From assembly GCF_003121625.1 (NCBI RefSeq), contig NZ_QDDJ01000003.1:1-64000 (forward strand): a stretch of DNA of 64,000 bases, given 5' to 3'. Source of the stretch: Ornithinimicrobium cavernae. Its GTDB lineage: Bacteria; Actinomycetota; Actinomycetes; Actinomycetales; Dermatophilaceae. Positions 35,797 through 44,706 of the stretch are shown here, in pieces. How positions within the stretch are numbered: the stretch's first letter is position 1; each line of letters starts with the position of its first letter. A program made the translations under genes and the position numbers. A model generated the notes under the pieces. The model was not told the DNA's origin and did no database searches. It saw nothing but the letters and a program-made list of their open reading frames with translations.

Positions 35797-36965
35797 GCCG
35801 GTGCCCCCTGCGACGCGAGCCACAGCCCGAGCCGGTGGGCCGCCAGGTCCGGGTCGGGGAACAGCCGGGCCGCGTTGGCCAGCGCGAACACCTCCGCGAG
35901 GTGGGGCACCGAGCGTGCCGACTGGAGGCCGCCGACCATGGTGAACCCCGGCTGGTGGCCACACAGCCAGGACAGGAAGGCGATCCCCGTCTTGTAGAAC
36001 CAGGTCGGCGGCGCGAACACCAGCCGGGACAGGGGGAGGGTGGGCGTCATCTCCCGCTCGTATGCGGCGAGGTCACCCTCGTCGAGCGCCGCCAGGGCGG
36101 CGGAGGCAGCGGGTGCGATGGCGGCGAACGCCCCGAGCAGGGCGTCGCTGTGCCGGCTCCCGTCACCGCGGATCAGCTCGGGGTAGTTGTAGTCGTCGCC
36201 CGTGTAGAGGCGCACCCCCTCGGGGAGCGCGGCGCGCAGCCCGACCTCGTGCTCGGCGGACAGCAGCGACACCTTGACGCCGTCCACCCGGTCGGCGTGC
36301 CGGTGGACCAGCTCCAGGAACGTGGCCGTGGCGGTGTCGATGTCGTCCGACCCCCAGTACCCCTCCAGCTGGGGGTCGAACATCGTGCCCAGCCAGTGCA
36401 GGATGACCGGCTCGCTCACCTGACGGAGGATCTCGTCGTAGACCGTGAGGTAGTCCTCGGCGTCGTTCGCGAGGCGGGCCAGGTGCCGGCTCGCCATCAC
36501 GATGACCTGGGAGCCGGCACCCTCGACGAAGGCGACCTGCTCGGCATACGCCCGGGTCACCGCCGCCAGGTCGGCGCACTCCCCGACGTGGTCGGTGCCG
36601 GCACCCGACGCGATGCGGGCGCCTGCTGCCCGGGCCTGCGCGGCACTCCGGGTGACCAGCTCCTGCACCGCCGGCCAGTCCAGCCCCATGTTCCGCTGGG
36701 CGGTGTCCATGGCCTCAGCGACGCCGAGACCGTGGTCGAACAGGTGCTGGCGGAAGCCCAGTGTGGAGTCCCAGTCGATCGCTGCCGGTTGCCCGGGACC
36801 GTTCTCCCGCAACGGGTCCGCCACCACGTGAGCCGCCGCGAAGGCGACCCGGCTGCGGAAGCCCTGCGGGTGCTGCGCCCACTCGCGGGCCGGCTGCAGC
36901 TGGATGTCGTGCAGGCCACCGTCCGCCCTCGGGATGCGGATCGTCCCGCTGCTCACCAGGGTCAC
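35793..36965 (-). CDS. DUF993 family TIM-barrel protein
   Basis: 390 residues that match DUF993, a family related to dihydrodipicolinate synthase/aldolases: 'GTDHVGECADLAAVTRAYAEQVAFVEGAGSQVIVMASRHLA' in sections, 'EPVILHWLGTMFDPQL', 'GVKVSLLSAEHEV', 'YTGDDYNYPELIRGDG'. The Lys in 'DGVKVSLL' sits where class I aldolases hold their Schiff-base lysine. No member has a firmly known activity, to my knowledge. GTG at 36965 overlaps the dehydrogenase stop by four bases. It likely cleaves or dehydrates the keto product of its neighbour. Confidence 0.82.
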   Translation of the reverse strand: MTLVSSGTIRIPRADGGLHDIQLQPAREWAQHPQGFRSRVAFAAAHVVADPLRENGPGQPAAIDWDSTLGFRQHLFDHGLGVAEAMDTAQRNMGLDWPAVQELVTRSAAQARAAGARIASGAGTDHVGECADLAAVTRAYAEQVAFVEGAGSQVIVMASRHLARLANDAEDYLTVYDEILRQVSEPVILHWLGTMFDPQLEGYWGSDDIDTATATFLELVHRHADRVDGVKVSLLSAEHEVGLRAALPEGVRLYTGDDYNYPELIRGDGSRHSDALLGAFAAIAPAASAALAALDEGDLAAYEREMTPTLPLSRLVFAPPTWFYKTGIAFLSWLCGHQPGFTMVGGLQSARSVPHLAEVFALANAARLFPDPDLAAHRLGLWLASQGAPA

Positions 36966-38113
36966 GAGATGACCTCCTTCAGCGCGACGCGGCGGCCCTC
37001 GGTGGAGGAGCGCAGGCCGGCTTCCACGAGCTGGAGGCCACGCACCCCCGAGCGGAAGTCGTAGGGATGCTGACGACCGTGGTGCAGGTCGACCAGGAAC
37101 TGTTCCCACTGGGCCCGGAACCCGTTGCCGAAGGACTCGGTGTCCGGCACCTCGGACCACTGGGACCGGAAGTCCTCGGTCGTCGGCACGTCCGGGTCCC
37201 ACACCGGGCGGGGGGTGAGCACGCGCGGCTGGACCCGGCACCCGAAGAGCCCCGCGACCGCGGACCCGTGAGTGCCGTCGACCTGGAACTCGACGAGCTC
37301 CTTGCGCTCGACCCGCACGGCCCAGGAGGAGTTCATCTGCGCGATGATGTCGCCCTCGAGCTCGAAGATGCCGTAGGCCGCGTCGTCGGCGGTCGCGGTG
37401 TAGGGCTGACCGTTCTCGTCCCAGCGCTGCGGGATGTGGGTGACCGCCTTGGCGGTGACAGCCTCCACCGCGCCGAACAGGCCCTCCATGACGTAGTTCC
37501 AGTGGCAGAACATGTCCAGAACCATCCCGCCGCCGTCCTCGGCCCGGTAGTTCCAGCTGGGGCGCTGCGTGGGGATGCCGTCACCCTCGAACACCCAGTA
37601 GCCGAACTCCCCGCGGACGGACAGGATGCGACCGAAGAAGCCGCTGTCGATGACGCGCTTGAGCTTGCGCAGCCCGGGGAGGTACAGCTTGTCGTGCACG
37701 ACGCCGGTCGTGACTCCGGCCGCCTCGGCGGCGTCCGCCAGCTCGACCCCGTCCAGGACGGACTCCGCGATCGGCTTCTCGGTGTAGATGTGCTTGCCGG
37801 CGGCGATCGCCTGCAGGATGGCACCCTTGCGCGCCTGCGTGGTGGCGGCGTCGAAGTACACCGGTGCCGAGTCGTCGGCGAGGGCGGCGGACAGATCCGT
37901 CGTCCACTCCGCGATGCCGTGCTGCTCGGCGAGGGCCGCGAGCTTGTCGGCGTTGCGTCCGAGCAGGACCGGCTCGACCTGGATCCGGTCACCGTCGGGC
38001 AGCTCGACGCCCCCGTCGTCCCGGATGGCCAGGACGGACCGCACCAGGTGCTGGCGGTAGCCCATCCGGCCGGTCACGCCGTTCATCAGGATGCGGACGG
38101 TGTGCGTTGTCAT
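36962..38113 (-). CDS. Gfo/Idh/MocA family oxidoreductase
   Basis: 383 residues with an N-terminal NAD(P)-binding fold ('VRILMNGVTGRMGYRQHL'), the family's 'HIYTEKPIAES' motif with catalytic Lys, and a large beta-sheet C-terminal domain ('GGGMVLDMFCHWNYVMEGLFG'). Such enzymes oxidise sugar or polyol hydroxyls. It overlaps livF by four bases at its start and the DUF993 gene at its end. The start 'GVTGRMG' replaces the usual GxGxxG. Confidence 0.87.
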   Translation of the reverse strand: MTTHTVRILMNGVTGRMGYRQHLVRSVLAIRDDGGVELPDGDRIQVEPVLLGRNADKLAALAEQHGIAEWTTDLSAALADDSAPVYFDAATTQARKGAILQAIAAGKHIYTEKPIAESVLDGVELADAAEAAGVTTGVVHDKLYLPGLRKLKRVIDSGFFGRILSVRGEFGYWVFEGDGIPTQRPSWNYRAEDGGGMVLDMFCHWNYVMEGLFGAVEAVTAKAVTHIPQRWDENGQPYTATADDAAYGIFELEGDIIAQMNSSWAVRVERKELVEFQVDGTHGSAVAGLFGCRVQPRVLTPRPVWDPDVPTTEDFRSQWSEVPDTESFGNGFRAQWEQFLVDLHHGRQHPYDFRSGVRGLQLVEAGLRSSTEGRRVALKEVIS

Positions 38114-38868
38114 GAGGGCTGCCTTTCCGTGGCTGAGGTGCGTGGGCGCCCACCGAGGTAGAGCTCGCCCAGCTTGGGGTCATCGAGGAGCTGGCGGGCG
38201 GGGCCACTGATGTGGACCCGGCCGAGGTCGAGCACGAGCCCGACGTCCGCGGACTCCAGTGCGCGCCTAGCGTTCTGTTCCACGAGCAGCACGGCGGTGC
38301 CGGCGTCGCGCATCCGGACCACCTGCTCGAAGATGATGGCGGTGGCCTTCGGGTCCAGGCCCATGGACGGCTCGTCCAGGAGGACGACCTTCGGGTCGAC
38401 CATCAGCGAGCGGGCGAACTCCACCTGCTTCTGCTGGCCGCCGGAGAGGGCACCGGCCAGGGCGTCCCATCGGTCGGCGACGAGGGGGAACAGGGACTTC
38501 ACGAAGTCCAGGCGCTCAGCGACGTGCCTGGGGTCACGCACGGAGAAGGCGCCCAGGTTGACGTTCTCTCCGACCGTCATCTCCTTGAAGACGCTGTGCC
38601 CCTGGAGCACGTGCGACAGCCCGGCACGGAGCAGCTGCTGCGGCCCCTTGCCCGTGACGTCCGCGCCGTCGACGACGATCCGGCCGCTGCGCGGCACGAG
38701 CATGCCGCTGGCGACCTTGAGCACCGTTGACTTGCCGGCGCCGTTGGGGCCGACCAGGCAGACGATCTGGGCAGGGGGCACCTGGACGGTGAGGCCCCGC
38801 AGCACGAGGGCCGCGCGACCGTAGCCGGCCTCGATGTCGGTGAGCTCGAGCAGGTAGTCAGACGCCAA
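38110..38868 (-). CDS. ABC transporter ATP-binding protein, LivF type
   Basis: 252 residues with Walker A 'GPNGAGKST', signature 'LSGGQQKQ', Walker B 'VVLLDEPSMGL' and the LivF-typical 'VLLVEQNARRALE'. It energises the branched-chain-amino-acid-type (HAAT) permease encoded upstream. TTG at 38868 follows GGAGG by seven bases and overlaps livG by 11 bases. Confidence 0.9.
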   Translation of the reverse strand: MASDYLLELTDIEAGYGRAALVLRGLTVQVPPAQIVCLVGPNGAGKSTVLKVASGMLVPRSGRIVVDGADVTGKGPQQLLRAGLSHVLQGHSVFKEMTVGENVNLGAFSVRDPRHVAERLDFVKSLFPLVADRWDALAGALSGGQQKQVEFARSLMVDPKVVLLDEPSMGLDPKATAIIFEQVVRMRDAGTAVLLVEQNARRALESADVGLVLDLGRVHISGPARQLLDDPKLGELYLGGRPRTSATERQPS

Positions 38869-39610
38869 GGTACGCCTCCAGGACGGCAGGGTCCTTCTGG
38901 ACCGTGGACGGGGGACCGGCGGCGATGGGGGCGCCGCGGTCGAAGACGATGACGTGGTCGCTCAGCCGCATGACCAGCTCCATGTTGTGCTCGACCACGA
39001 TGAAGGTGCGGCCCTCGGCGTTGAGCTCGACGATCAGCGTGCTGATCCGGTCGATCAGCGCCGGGTTCACCCCACCGGCGGGCTCGTCGAGCATGATCGT
39101 CTCGGGGTCGGTCATCAGCACCCCAGCCAGCTCGAGCAGCTTCTGCTGGCCGTAGGAGATGTCACCGGCCTCGGCACGCTCCAGGTGGTCGATGCCGACC
39201 CGGGCCAGGAGCGCCCGGGCCCTCTCCACGTCGCTGCGCCGCCGGCCCGAGCCCAGGAGCGTCGCGAGTCCGGTGGGGCGCACACCGGCGAGCACGTTGT
39301 CCAGCACGGTCATCCGCGGGAAGATGCGGCAGACCTGGAAGCTGCGGCCGATCCCGGCGTGGGCCACCCGGTGTGGTGCCTTCCCGGTGATGTCCTGACC
39401 CCGGTAGGTGACCGTGCCCGCGTCGGCCCGGATCATCCCCGTGACGCAGTTGAAGAACGTCGTCTTCCCGGACCCGTTGGGACCGATGAGGGCGTTGATG
39501 CGGCCGTGGTGGAAGTCGACCGAGGCATCGACGACGGCGTGGACCCCGCCGAACGACTTGGACAGGCCGTGCACGGCGAGCCCGATCTCGTGCGCTGGCG
39601 CAGTGCTCAT
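38858..39610 (-). CDS. ABC transporter ATP-binding protein, LivG type
   Basis: 250 residues with Walker A 'GPNGSGKTT', the LivG hallmark 'GIGRSFQVCRIFPRMTVLDNV', 'ISYGQQKLLELAGVLMTDPETIMLDEPAGGVNP' in sections, and 'VVEHNMELVMRLSDHVIVFDRG'. It pairs with LivF. ATG at 39610 overlaps the livM stop as ATGA. Confidence 0.9.
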   Translation of the reverse strand: MSTAPAHEIGLAVHGLSKSFGGVHAVVDASVDFHHGRINALIGPNGSGKTTFFNCVTGMIRADAGTVTYRGQDITGKAPHRVAHAGIGRSFQVCRIFPRMTVLDNVLAGVRPTGLATLLGSGRRRSDVERARALLARVGIDHLERAEAGDISYGQQKLLELAGVLMTDPETIMLDEPAGGVNPALIDRISTLIVELNAEGRTFIVVEHNMELVMRLSDHVIVFDRGAPIAAGPPSTVQKDPAVLEAYLGV

Positions 39611-40704
39611 GACGCTCCTCCGTTGTCGCCGACCAGGACGGCACGTTTGTTGGCGAGCTCCTCCGCGCTCTCCTCCCGGATGCTGGTCGCGCTGGGACGC
39701 AGCCGGTCGAGGAGCCTGCCGAGCGAGGGGAGGATGCCCTCGGGCATGAACAGGACCACCAGGCCCAGGAGCAGCCCCAGCGCCACCAGGTGGAACTGGG
39801 TGTCGCCGTACTGCGCCTTGAAGAACTCGATCGCGTAGCCGACGATCGCGGCACCGAGCGCGGGCCCGAACAGGGAGCGGATGCCGCCCAGCAGCGACAT
39901 CAGGACCATGTAGGAGCCGGTCAGGATCGAGAACTGGAAGATCGGGTCCAGGAAGCCGAACCAGAGCGCGTACAGGCCGCCGGCGAGCGCGGTGAAGAAG
40001 GCGGAGATCACGTAGACGGACAGCTTGTAACCGAAGGTGGGGATGCCCAGGCTCTGCGCCTTGTCCTCGTCCTCCCGGATCGCCTTCAGCCCGGCCCCGA
40101 AGCGCGAGCGGTCGATGGCCCACCAGGCGACCAGCATGATCACCAGCAGCAGGACGTGCAGGTAGTAGAAGCGCTCGTGCTGCTCGGGGCGCAGCACCTC
40201 GGGCCCGAACGGCCGGGGCACGCGCAGACCGTTCGAGCCGCCGGTCACGTCGGACCAGCTCTGGAAGATCAGCAGCATGATGAGCACGAGGGCGAGCGAC
40301 ATGATGACGAAGGACGCACCGCGCACCCGCAGGGAGGCGAAGCCGATCGGGATCGACAGGACAGCCACGATCACGGCGGCCAGCACCAGGGCGATCCACG
40401 AGGGCACGTCGGCGCGCAGGATCAGCAGTCCCACCAGGTAGCCGCCGAGGCCGGTGAAGGCGGCGTGGCCCAGTGAGATATAGCCGGTGAAGCCGCCCAC
40501 GAAGTTCCAGCCGGTCGCCATGCAGGCGTAGCTGAGGATGACGACACCGACGGACATGATGAACGGCCCCGGGCCGGTCTGTGGGAAGACCAGGACCCCG
40601 ATCGCGGCCGCGACGACGGCCAGGACCTGCACGCCGCGGATCACCCGGACCACGGTCGGGCTGCCGCTGGCGGAGGTTGTCGCGGTGTCAGAAGCGTTGC
40701 GCAA
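39607..40704 (-). CDS. ABC transporter permease, LivM type
   Basis: 365 residues and about ten membrane segments, with the LivM signatures 'GFTGYISLGHAAFTGLGGYLVG' and 'FGAGLKAIREDEDKAQSLGI' (coupling helix). TTG at 40704 follows GGAGG by five bases and overlaps the livH end by 17 bases. The hydrophilic C-terminal 45 residues are longer than usual. Confidence 0.88.
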   Translation of the reverse strand: MRNASDTATTSASGSPTVVRVIRGVQVLAVVAAAIGVLVFPQTGPGPFIMSVGVVILSYACMATGWNFVGGFTGYISLGHAAFTGLGGYLVGLLILRADVPSWIALVLAAVIVAVLSIPIGFASLRVRGASFVIMSLALVLIMLLIFQSWSDVTGGSNGLRVPRPFGPEVLRPEQHERFYYLHVLLLVIMLVAWWAIDRSRFGAGLKAIREDEDKAQSLGIPTFGYKLSVYVISAFFTALAGGLYALWFGFLDPIFQFSILTGSYMVLMSLLGGIRSLFGPALGAAIVGYAIEFFKAQYGDTQFHLVALGLLLGLVVLFMPEGILPSLGRLLDRLRPSATSIREESAEELANKRAVLVGDNGGAS

Positions 40705-41566
40705 GGCGACCTCCGAAGAATCCGTGCGGCCGGAAGACCAGGGTGGCGAACAGCACGATGTAGAAGATGGTCTGGGCCCACGTGGTGCCCATCGGGATCT
40801 GCAGCAGCGACTGGCTGACCCCGAGCACCATCGCCGCCGCGGCCGCACCGGGCACGCTGCCCAGCCCGCCCACGACGATGATGGCCATCAGGGGACCGAT
40901 CCAGTGCCAGTGGAGCGAGGGATAGATGGTGGCGTCCAGGGAGAGCGCCGTGCCGCCGACGGCGGCGGTTGCCAGGCCGACGCCGAAGCCGTAGCCGGCG
41001 ACCTTCTTGGTGTCGATGCCGACCAGGGCGGCCGCCTCGCTGTTCTGGATGGTCGCCCGGAGGGACTGGCCGAACCGGGTCGCCTTCAGCACGACGTACA
41101 GGACGGCCAGGGCCACGGCCGCCAGGGCGAACGCGATGAGCTTGACCACCGCGATCCGCGCCCCGAACACCTCGAGGCTGGCACCCGAGTAGGGCAGCTG
41201 GATGCGGCGCTGCGTGCCGGAGAACACGAACCCGAGCAGGCCCTCGATGGTGAGTGCGATCGCGAAGGTCAGGAGCACCGACATCATCGTCAGCGTCGCG
41301 GGCTTCAGCCGAGCGATCAGGACTCGCTGCACGAGGACACCGAGGACGAAGAAGGCGGGCACCGTGAACACCAGTGAGAGCAGCGGGTCCAGCCCGGTGC
41401 TGCTGCTGAACCACCAGGCCAGGTAGGCCGCGAGGATCAGGAACGCCGAGTGGGCGATCATCACGACCCGCATGACGCCGAAGTAGAGCGTGAGACCAGC
41501 CGCGAGGAGCGCGTAGAGGCCGCCCAGCAGAAGGCCCAGGATGAGGCTCTGGACGAGGAGGTCCAT
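40688..41566 (-). CDS. ABC transporter permease, LivH type
   Basis: 292 residues and about eight membrane segments: 'LLGGLYALLAAGLTLYFGVMRVVMIAHSAFL' and the coupling motif 'TRFGQSLRATIQNSEAAALVGID'. It forms the channel with the LivM-type protein. Its ATG shares a base with the stop of the binding-protein gene (TGATG). Confidence 0.9.
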   Translation of the reverse strand: MDLLVQSLILGLLLGGLYALLAAGLTLYFGVMRVVMIAHSAFLILAAYLAWWFSSSTGLDPLLSLVFTVPAFFVLGVLVQRVLIARLKPATLTMMSVLLTFAIALTIEGLLGFVFSGTQRRIQLPYSGASLEVFGARIAVVKLIAFALAAVALAVLYVVLKATRFGQSLRATIQNSEAAALVGIDTKKVAGYGFGVGLATAAVGGTALSLDATIYPSLHWHWIGPLMAIIVVGGLGSVPGAAAAAMVLGVSQSLLQIPMGTTWAQTIFYIVLFATLVFRPHGFFGGRLAQRF

Positions 41567-42837
41567 CACCACTCCGGCTTCGGGTAGATGAACTCGGCCT
41601 CCTTGGCGTCGTCGGGCAGCACGATGGTGATCTCCCCGTCGACGTACTGCTGGATCAGGTGCGCACCCTGGGGGCGGCCCTCGGCATCCCAGGTCAGGGG
41701 TCCCACCACGGTGTCGACCTCGTTGGTGCGCAGCCAGTCGATGAGCTGCCCCTGGCACTCTGGGGACGGGTCGGCACACCCGACGCCCTCCACGGCTGCC
41801 GCGACGACCTGGCCGGTGGTCCAGGCGTTCGCCTCGTCCTCGGTCGGCTCCGTGCCGTACTCCTCGGCGAAGTACTCCACGAACTCGGCGTTGGTGGGGT
41901 AGCTGGACTCGGGGGTGTATCCGGTCGGGGACAGGATCCCCTCGGTCTTGTCACCGATCGCCGCCGCGAACTCCGGGTTGGTCGGCGCGGTGGAGAACGC
42001 CGCGAGGTCTGGCTGGTAGCCGAGCTGCTGCAGCGCGATGATCAGGTTCACCGCGTCCTGGTACTGCGTGCCGCCGACGATGATGTCGGCGTCGCTGGCC
42101 TCGATCTTGGCCGCGATGGAGGAGAAGTCGGTCGTGTTCGGGGGGTACACCTCATCCACCACCGTCTCGACCCCGATGGCTTCGAGGCGGGCCTTGAGGC
42201 CGTAGGCAGTGCCCTGGGCGAACGGGTCGTCCATGGCGGCGTAGGCCGCGGTCTTCGGCCGCTCGGACTCGGGCATCGCCTCGATGTGGTCCGCGAGGTA
42301 GTCGTAGTGGTCCTGAGCGACCGCCGGGGCGGCGTAGAACAGGTTGGTGAACCCCTGGGTGAAGACCTCCTCGGCGGCACCGGCCGGCTCCACGAAGAGG
42401 AAGCCGTAGTCCATCGCGACCTGGGCCGAGGGCACGACCAGGCGCGTGGAGAAGGGTCCGAAGACGAGGTCGACGCCGTCCTGGTTGATGAGCTTCTCGT
42501 AGTCGCTGGCGACCCGGTCGGCGTTGGACTGGTCATCGAGGATGGTGAGCTCGACGTCGCGACCGAGCAGCCCGCCGTTCTCGTTGACGTAGGCGGCCCA
42601 CGCCTCGTAGCCGCGTTGGACGCCCTTGCCGGGCTCGGAGAAGTCACCCGTCAACGGGAGCGAGATGCCGATCTGGATCGGGTCCTCACCGCCACCGGTG
42701 CCGGTCGCGCCGTCACCAGTGCCCCCCTCGCCGGACTCCGACGGGTCATCGATGCCGCAGCCGGTCAGGGCTAGCAGCCCTCCGGCCGCGGTGAGGGCGA
42801 CCCACCGGCTGATGTTCGTGCGCGTGCTCTTGCTCAT
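41566..42837 (-). CDS. substrate-binding lipoprotein, LivK/HAAT type
   Basis: 423 residues: lipobox 'LTGC' (Cys27), a Gly/Asp/Ser linker, then a type I periplasmic-binding fold ('PIQIGISLPLTGDFSEPGKGVQRGYEAWAAYVNENGGLLGR' in sections, 'LVFGPFSTRLVVPSAQVA'). It captures the substrate outside the cell. Such proteins usually bind amino acids, amides or urea, but the linked catabolic genes look like sugar or polyol enzymes. It is the first gene of the seven- or eight-gene operon, with AAGGAGGAACG upstream. Confidence 0.9.
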   Translation of the reverse strand: MSKSTRTNISRWVALTAAGGLLALTGCGIDDPSESGEGGTGDGATGTGGGEDPIQIGISLPLTGDFSEPGKGVQRGYEAWAAYVNENGGLLGRDVELTILDDQSNADRVASDYEKLINQDGVDLVFGPFSTRLVVPSAQVAMDYGFLFVEPAGAAEEVFTQGFTNLFYAAPAVAQDHYDYLADHIEAMPESERPKTAAYAAMDDPFAQGTAYGLKARLEAIGVETVVDEVYPPNTTDFSSIAAKIEASDADIIVGGTQYQDAVNLIIALQQLGYQPDLAAFSTAPTNPEFAAAIGDKTEGILSPTGYTPESSYPTNAEFVEYFAEEYGTEPTEDEANAWTTGQVVAAAVEGVGCADPSPECQGQLIDWLRTNEVDTVVGPLTWDAEGRPQGAHLIQQYVDGEITIVLPDDAKEAEFIYPKPEW

Positions 42838-42856
42838 GCTTCGTTCCTCCTTGAAC

Positions 42857-42880
42857 GTAAGCGCTTACGTAACCGCTTAC
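42857..42880. promoter_or_regulatory. two abutting LacI-type operators
   Basis: GTAAGCGCTTAC (42857-42868) is a perfect 12-bp palindrome; GTAACCGCTTAC (42869-42880) is an 11-of-12 copy that starts on the next base. They lie 19 to 43 bases upstream of the binding-protein start and face the divergent LacI gene (42972). Two operators only 12 bases apart centre to centre should not both be filled by separate dimers on one face, so they may serve as alternative registers. Confidence 0.75.
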
Positions 42881-42971
42881 AGAGCACCATAGGTCATGCC
42901 CTACGATCTGGGCAAGAGGCGACGTCCGGAACGTTCCCTCCGGTGGAGTCCGGGCGAAGGAGGAGGGTCAG

Positions 42972-44024
42972 ATGGCTGGATCCGGCACGAGGGCGCGCCC
43001 CCACGGAAGCCGTCCGCGTCTGTCGGACGTCGCTGAGGAGGCGGGCGTCTCCATCGCGACCGCCTCACGCGCGCTGTCGGGTGCGGCGGGTGTCAGTGAG
43101 TCGATGGCCGACCGTGTGCGGACTGTCGCCGCGGAGCTCGGCTACGTCGCGAACCTGCACGCCCGCACGCTCGCGGGTGGCCCGACCTCCGTGGTCGGGT
43201 TGGTGGTCCACGAGATCGGTGACCCCTACTTCGCGGAGATCGCCAGCGGTGTCCTGGGTCTGGCGGCCGCCGAGGGGCTGACCGTGCAGATCTGCCACAG
43301 TGGCCGGGACCCGGAGGCCGAGCTGACCCAGATCCGCACCCTGATCGCCAATGGTGTCGGTGCCGTCATCGTGGCGGGCTCCGGCTTCGTGGACCGCGAG
43401 ATCCGGGCCAAGGTCACCGCGACCCTGAAGTCCTACCTGGCCGACGGGGGCCGGGTGGCTGTCATCGGACGGCACCACCTGGCGGTGGACACGGTCCAGC
43501 CGGAGAACGACAAGGGCGGCCACGCGATCGCGGAGCATGTGGTGTCCCTCGGACACCGCCGGATCGGCATCATCTCCGGGTCGCGCGCCCTCACGACGAT
43601 CCACGACCGGCTCGGCGGGATGGACCGGGCCCTGCAGGCCGTGGGCCTGGGTGTCGCGAGCACACCTCTCGTCGAGGCGGCGTTCACCCGGGACGGTGGC
43701 AAGGAGGCGGCGCTCGAGCTCCTCGAGCGGGCTCCCGACGTGACAGCGATCATGGCTCTCAACGACGACATGGCGATCGGTGCCCTGTCCGTGCTGCGGG
43801 ACCGGGGGATCCCGGTGCCGGGCCAGATCTCGGTCACCGGCTTCGACGACGTGGCCGTCGCTCAGGATCTTGCCCCGAGCCTGACCACGGTGCGGTTGCC
43901 GATGGGGGAGATGGGTCGGCAGGCCCTGGAGCTGGCACTGTCTCCGGCGGCAAAGCGGTCGAGGCGCCGCACGGCACGCGCGGAGCTGATCGTCCGCGCC
44001 TCCACCGCGGCCCCGAGGACCTGA
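42972..44024 (+). CDS. LacI-family regulator of the DUF993/ABC island
   Basis: 350 residues: helix-turn-helix 'PRLSDVAEEAGVSIATASRALSGAAGVSESMADRV', hinge 'NLHARTLAGGPTSVVGLVV', then a sensor domain with 'DPYFAEIASGVLGLAAAEG'. ATG at 42972 is used after AGGAGG. It is divergent from the transport operon with the twin operators between, and thus probably represses it until an inducer (the transported substrate or its product) is present. Confidence 0.9.
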   Translation: MAGSGTRARPHGSRPRLSDVAEEAGVSIATASRALSGAAGVSESMADRVRTVAAELGYVANLHARTLAGGPTSVVGLVVHEIGDPYFAEIASGVLGLAAAEGLTVQICHSGRDPEAELTQIRTLIANGVGAVIVAGSGFVDREIRAKVTATLKSYLADGGRVAVIGRHHLAVDTVQPENDKGGHAIAEHVVSLGHRRIGIISGSRALTTIHDRLGGMDRALQAVGLGVASTPLVEAAFTRDGGKEAALELLERAPDVTAIMALNDDMAIGALSVLRDRGIPVPGQISVTGFDDVAVAQDLAPSLTTVRLPMGEMGRQALELALSPAAKRSRRRTARAELIVRASTAAPRT

Positions 44025-44133
44025 CGTTGCGCGGGCCCAATGTCTCGCCCCACAGACTCTGCACGGGCTGGCGTGGCGCCTCCCGCCGTCTGGCCAGGTC
44101 AGGCCGCTAGACTGCCGACAGAGGGAGGTCGCG

Positions 44134-44685
44134 ATGGAGTGGCTCAGGGAGACGCAGTGGCTCTGGTGGGTCGCCGGGGCCCTCGTGCTCGGACTGGTGG
44201 AGATCGCCTCGCTCGACCTGGTCTTCTTCATGCTCGCGGTCGCCGCGATAGCCGCCGCCGCGGCCGCCGGCCTGGACCAGAGCGTCACCGTGCAGGTGCT
44301 CACGTTCGTGGCGATGGCCGCCCTGCTGCTCGCGGTCCTGCGGCCTGTGGCGCTGCGCAAGATCAAGCCTGAGGGGGCGGGGGAGCGGACCAACGCCGAC
44401 GCGCTGGTCGGCCGGACCGCCCTGGTGCTCCAGGAGGTCACCGACCGCAGCGGCCTGGTGAAGCTCACCGGGGAGGAGTGGACGGCGCGGACCCGGCCCG
44501 GGACCGTGCTCCCCGTCGACGAGACCGTCCACGTTGCCCGGATCGAGGGCGCGACCGCCGTCGTGGAGCCGCTGCACGGAGCCGGCCCTCACGGCCCCGA
44601 CGAGCCGAACACCGACAACCAGCATCCCGACAACCAGCATCCCGACAACCAGCATCCCGACAACCAGCATCCCGACACCCGATAG
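44134..44685 (+). CDS. NfeD family membrane protein with C-terminal DNQHP repeats
   Basis: 183 residues: two to three membrane segments to about residue 75, then an NfeD OB-fold domain ('ADALVGRTALVLQEVTDRSGLVKLTGEEWTARTR' in sections). It is the normal partner of the SPFH protein that follows 21 bases later. The last 25 residues are unusual: four perfect repeats of Asp-Asn-Gln-His-Pro. The repeat is hydrophilic and exposed to solvent; see the repeat entry. Confidence 0.88.
   Translation: MEWLRETQWLWWVAGALVLGLVEIASLDLVFFMLAVAAIAAAAAAGLDQSVTVQVLTFVAMAALLLAVLRPVALRKIKPEGAGERTNADALVGRTALVLQEVTDRSGLVKLTGEEWTARTRPGTVLPVDETVHVARIEGATAVVEPLHGAGPHGPDEPNTDNQHPDNQHPDNQHPDNQHPDTR
44614..44673 (+). repeat. 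15-bp tandem repeat encoding DNQHP x4
   Basis: Four identical copies of GACAACCAGCATCCC end 12 bases before the NfeD stop codon. Identity at every third base means there has been no time for silent change, so the array is young or homogenised. Confidence 0.95.
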
Positions 44686-44706
44686 CCAGAACGCCAGGAG
44701 GCCGCC

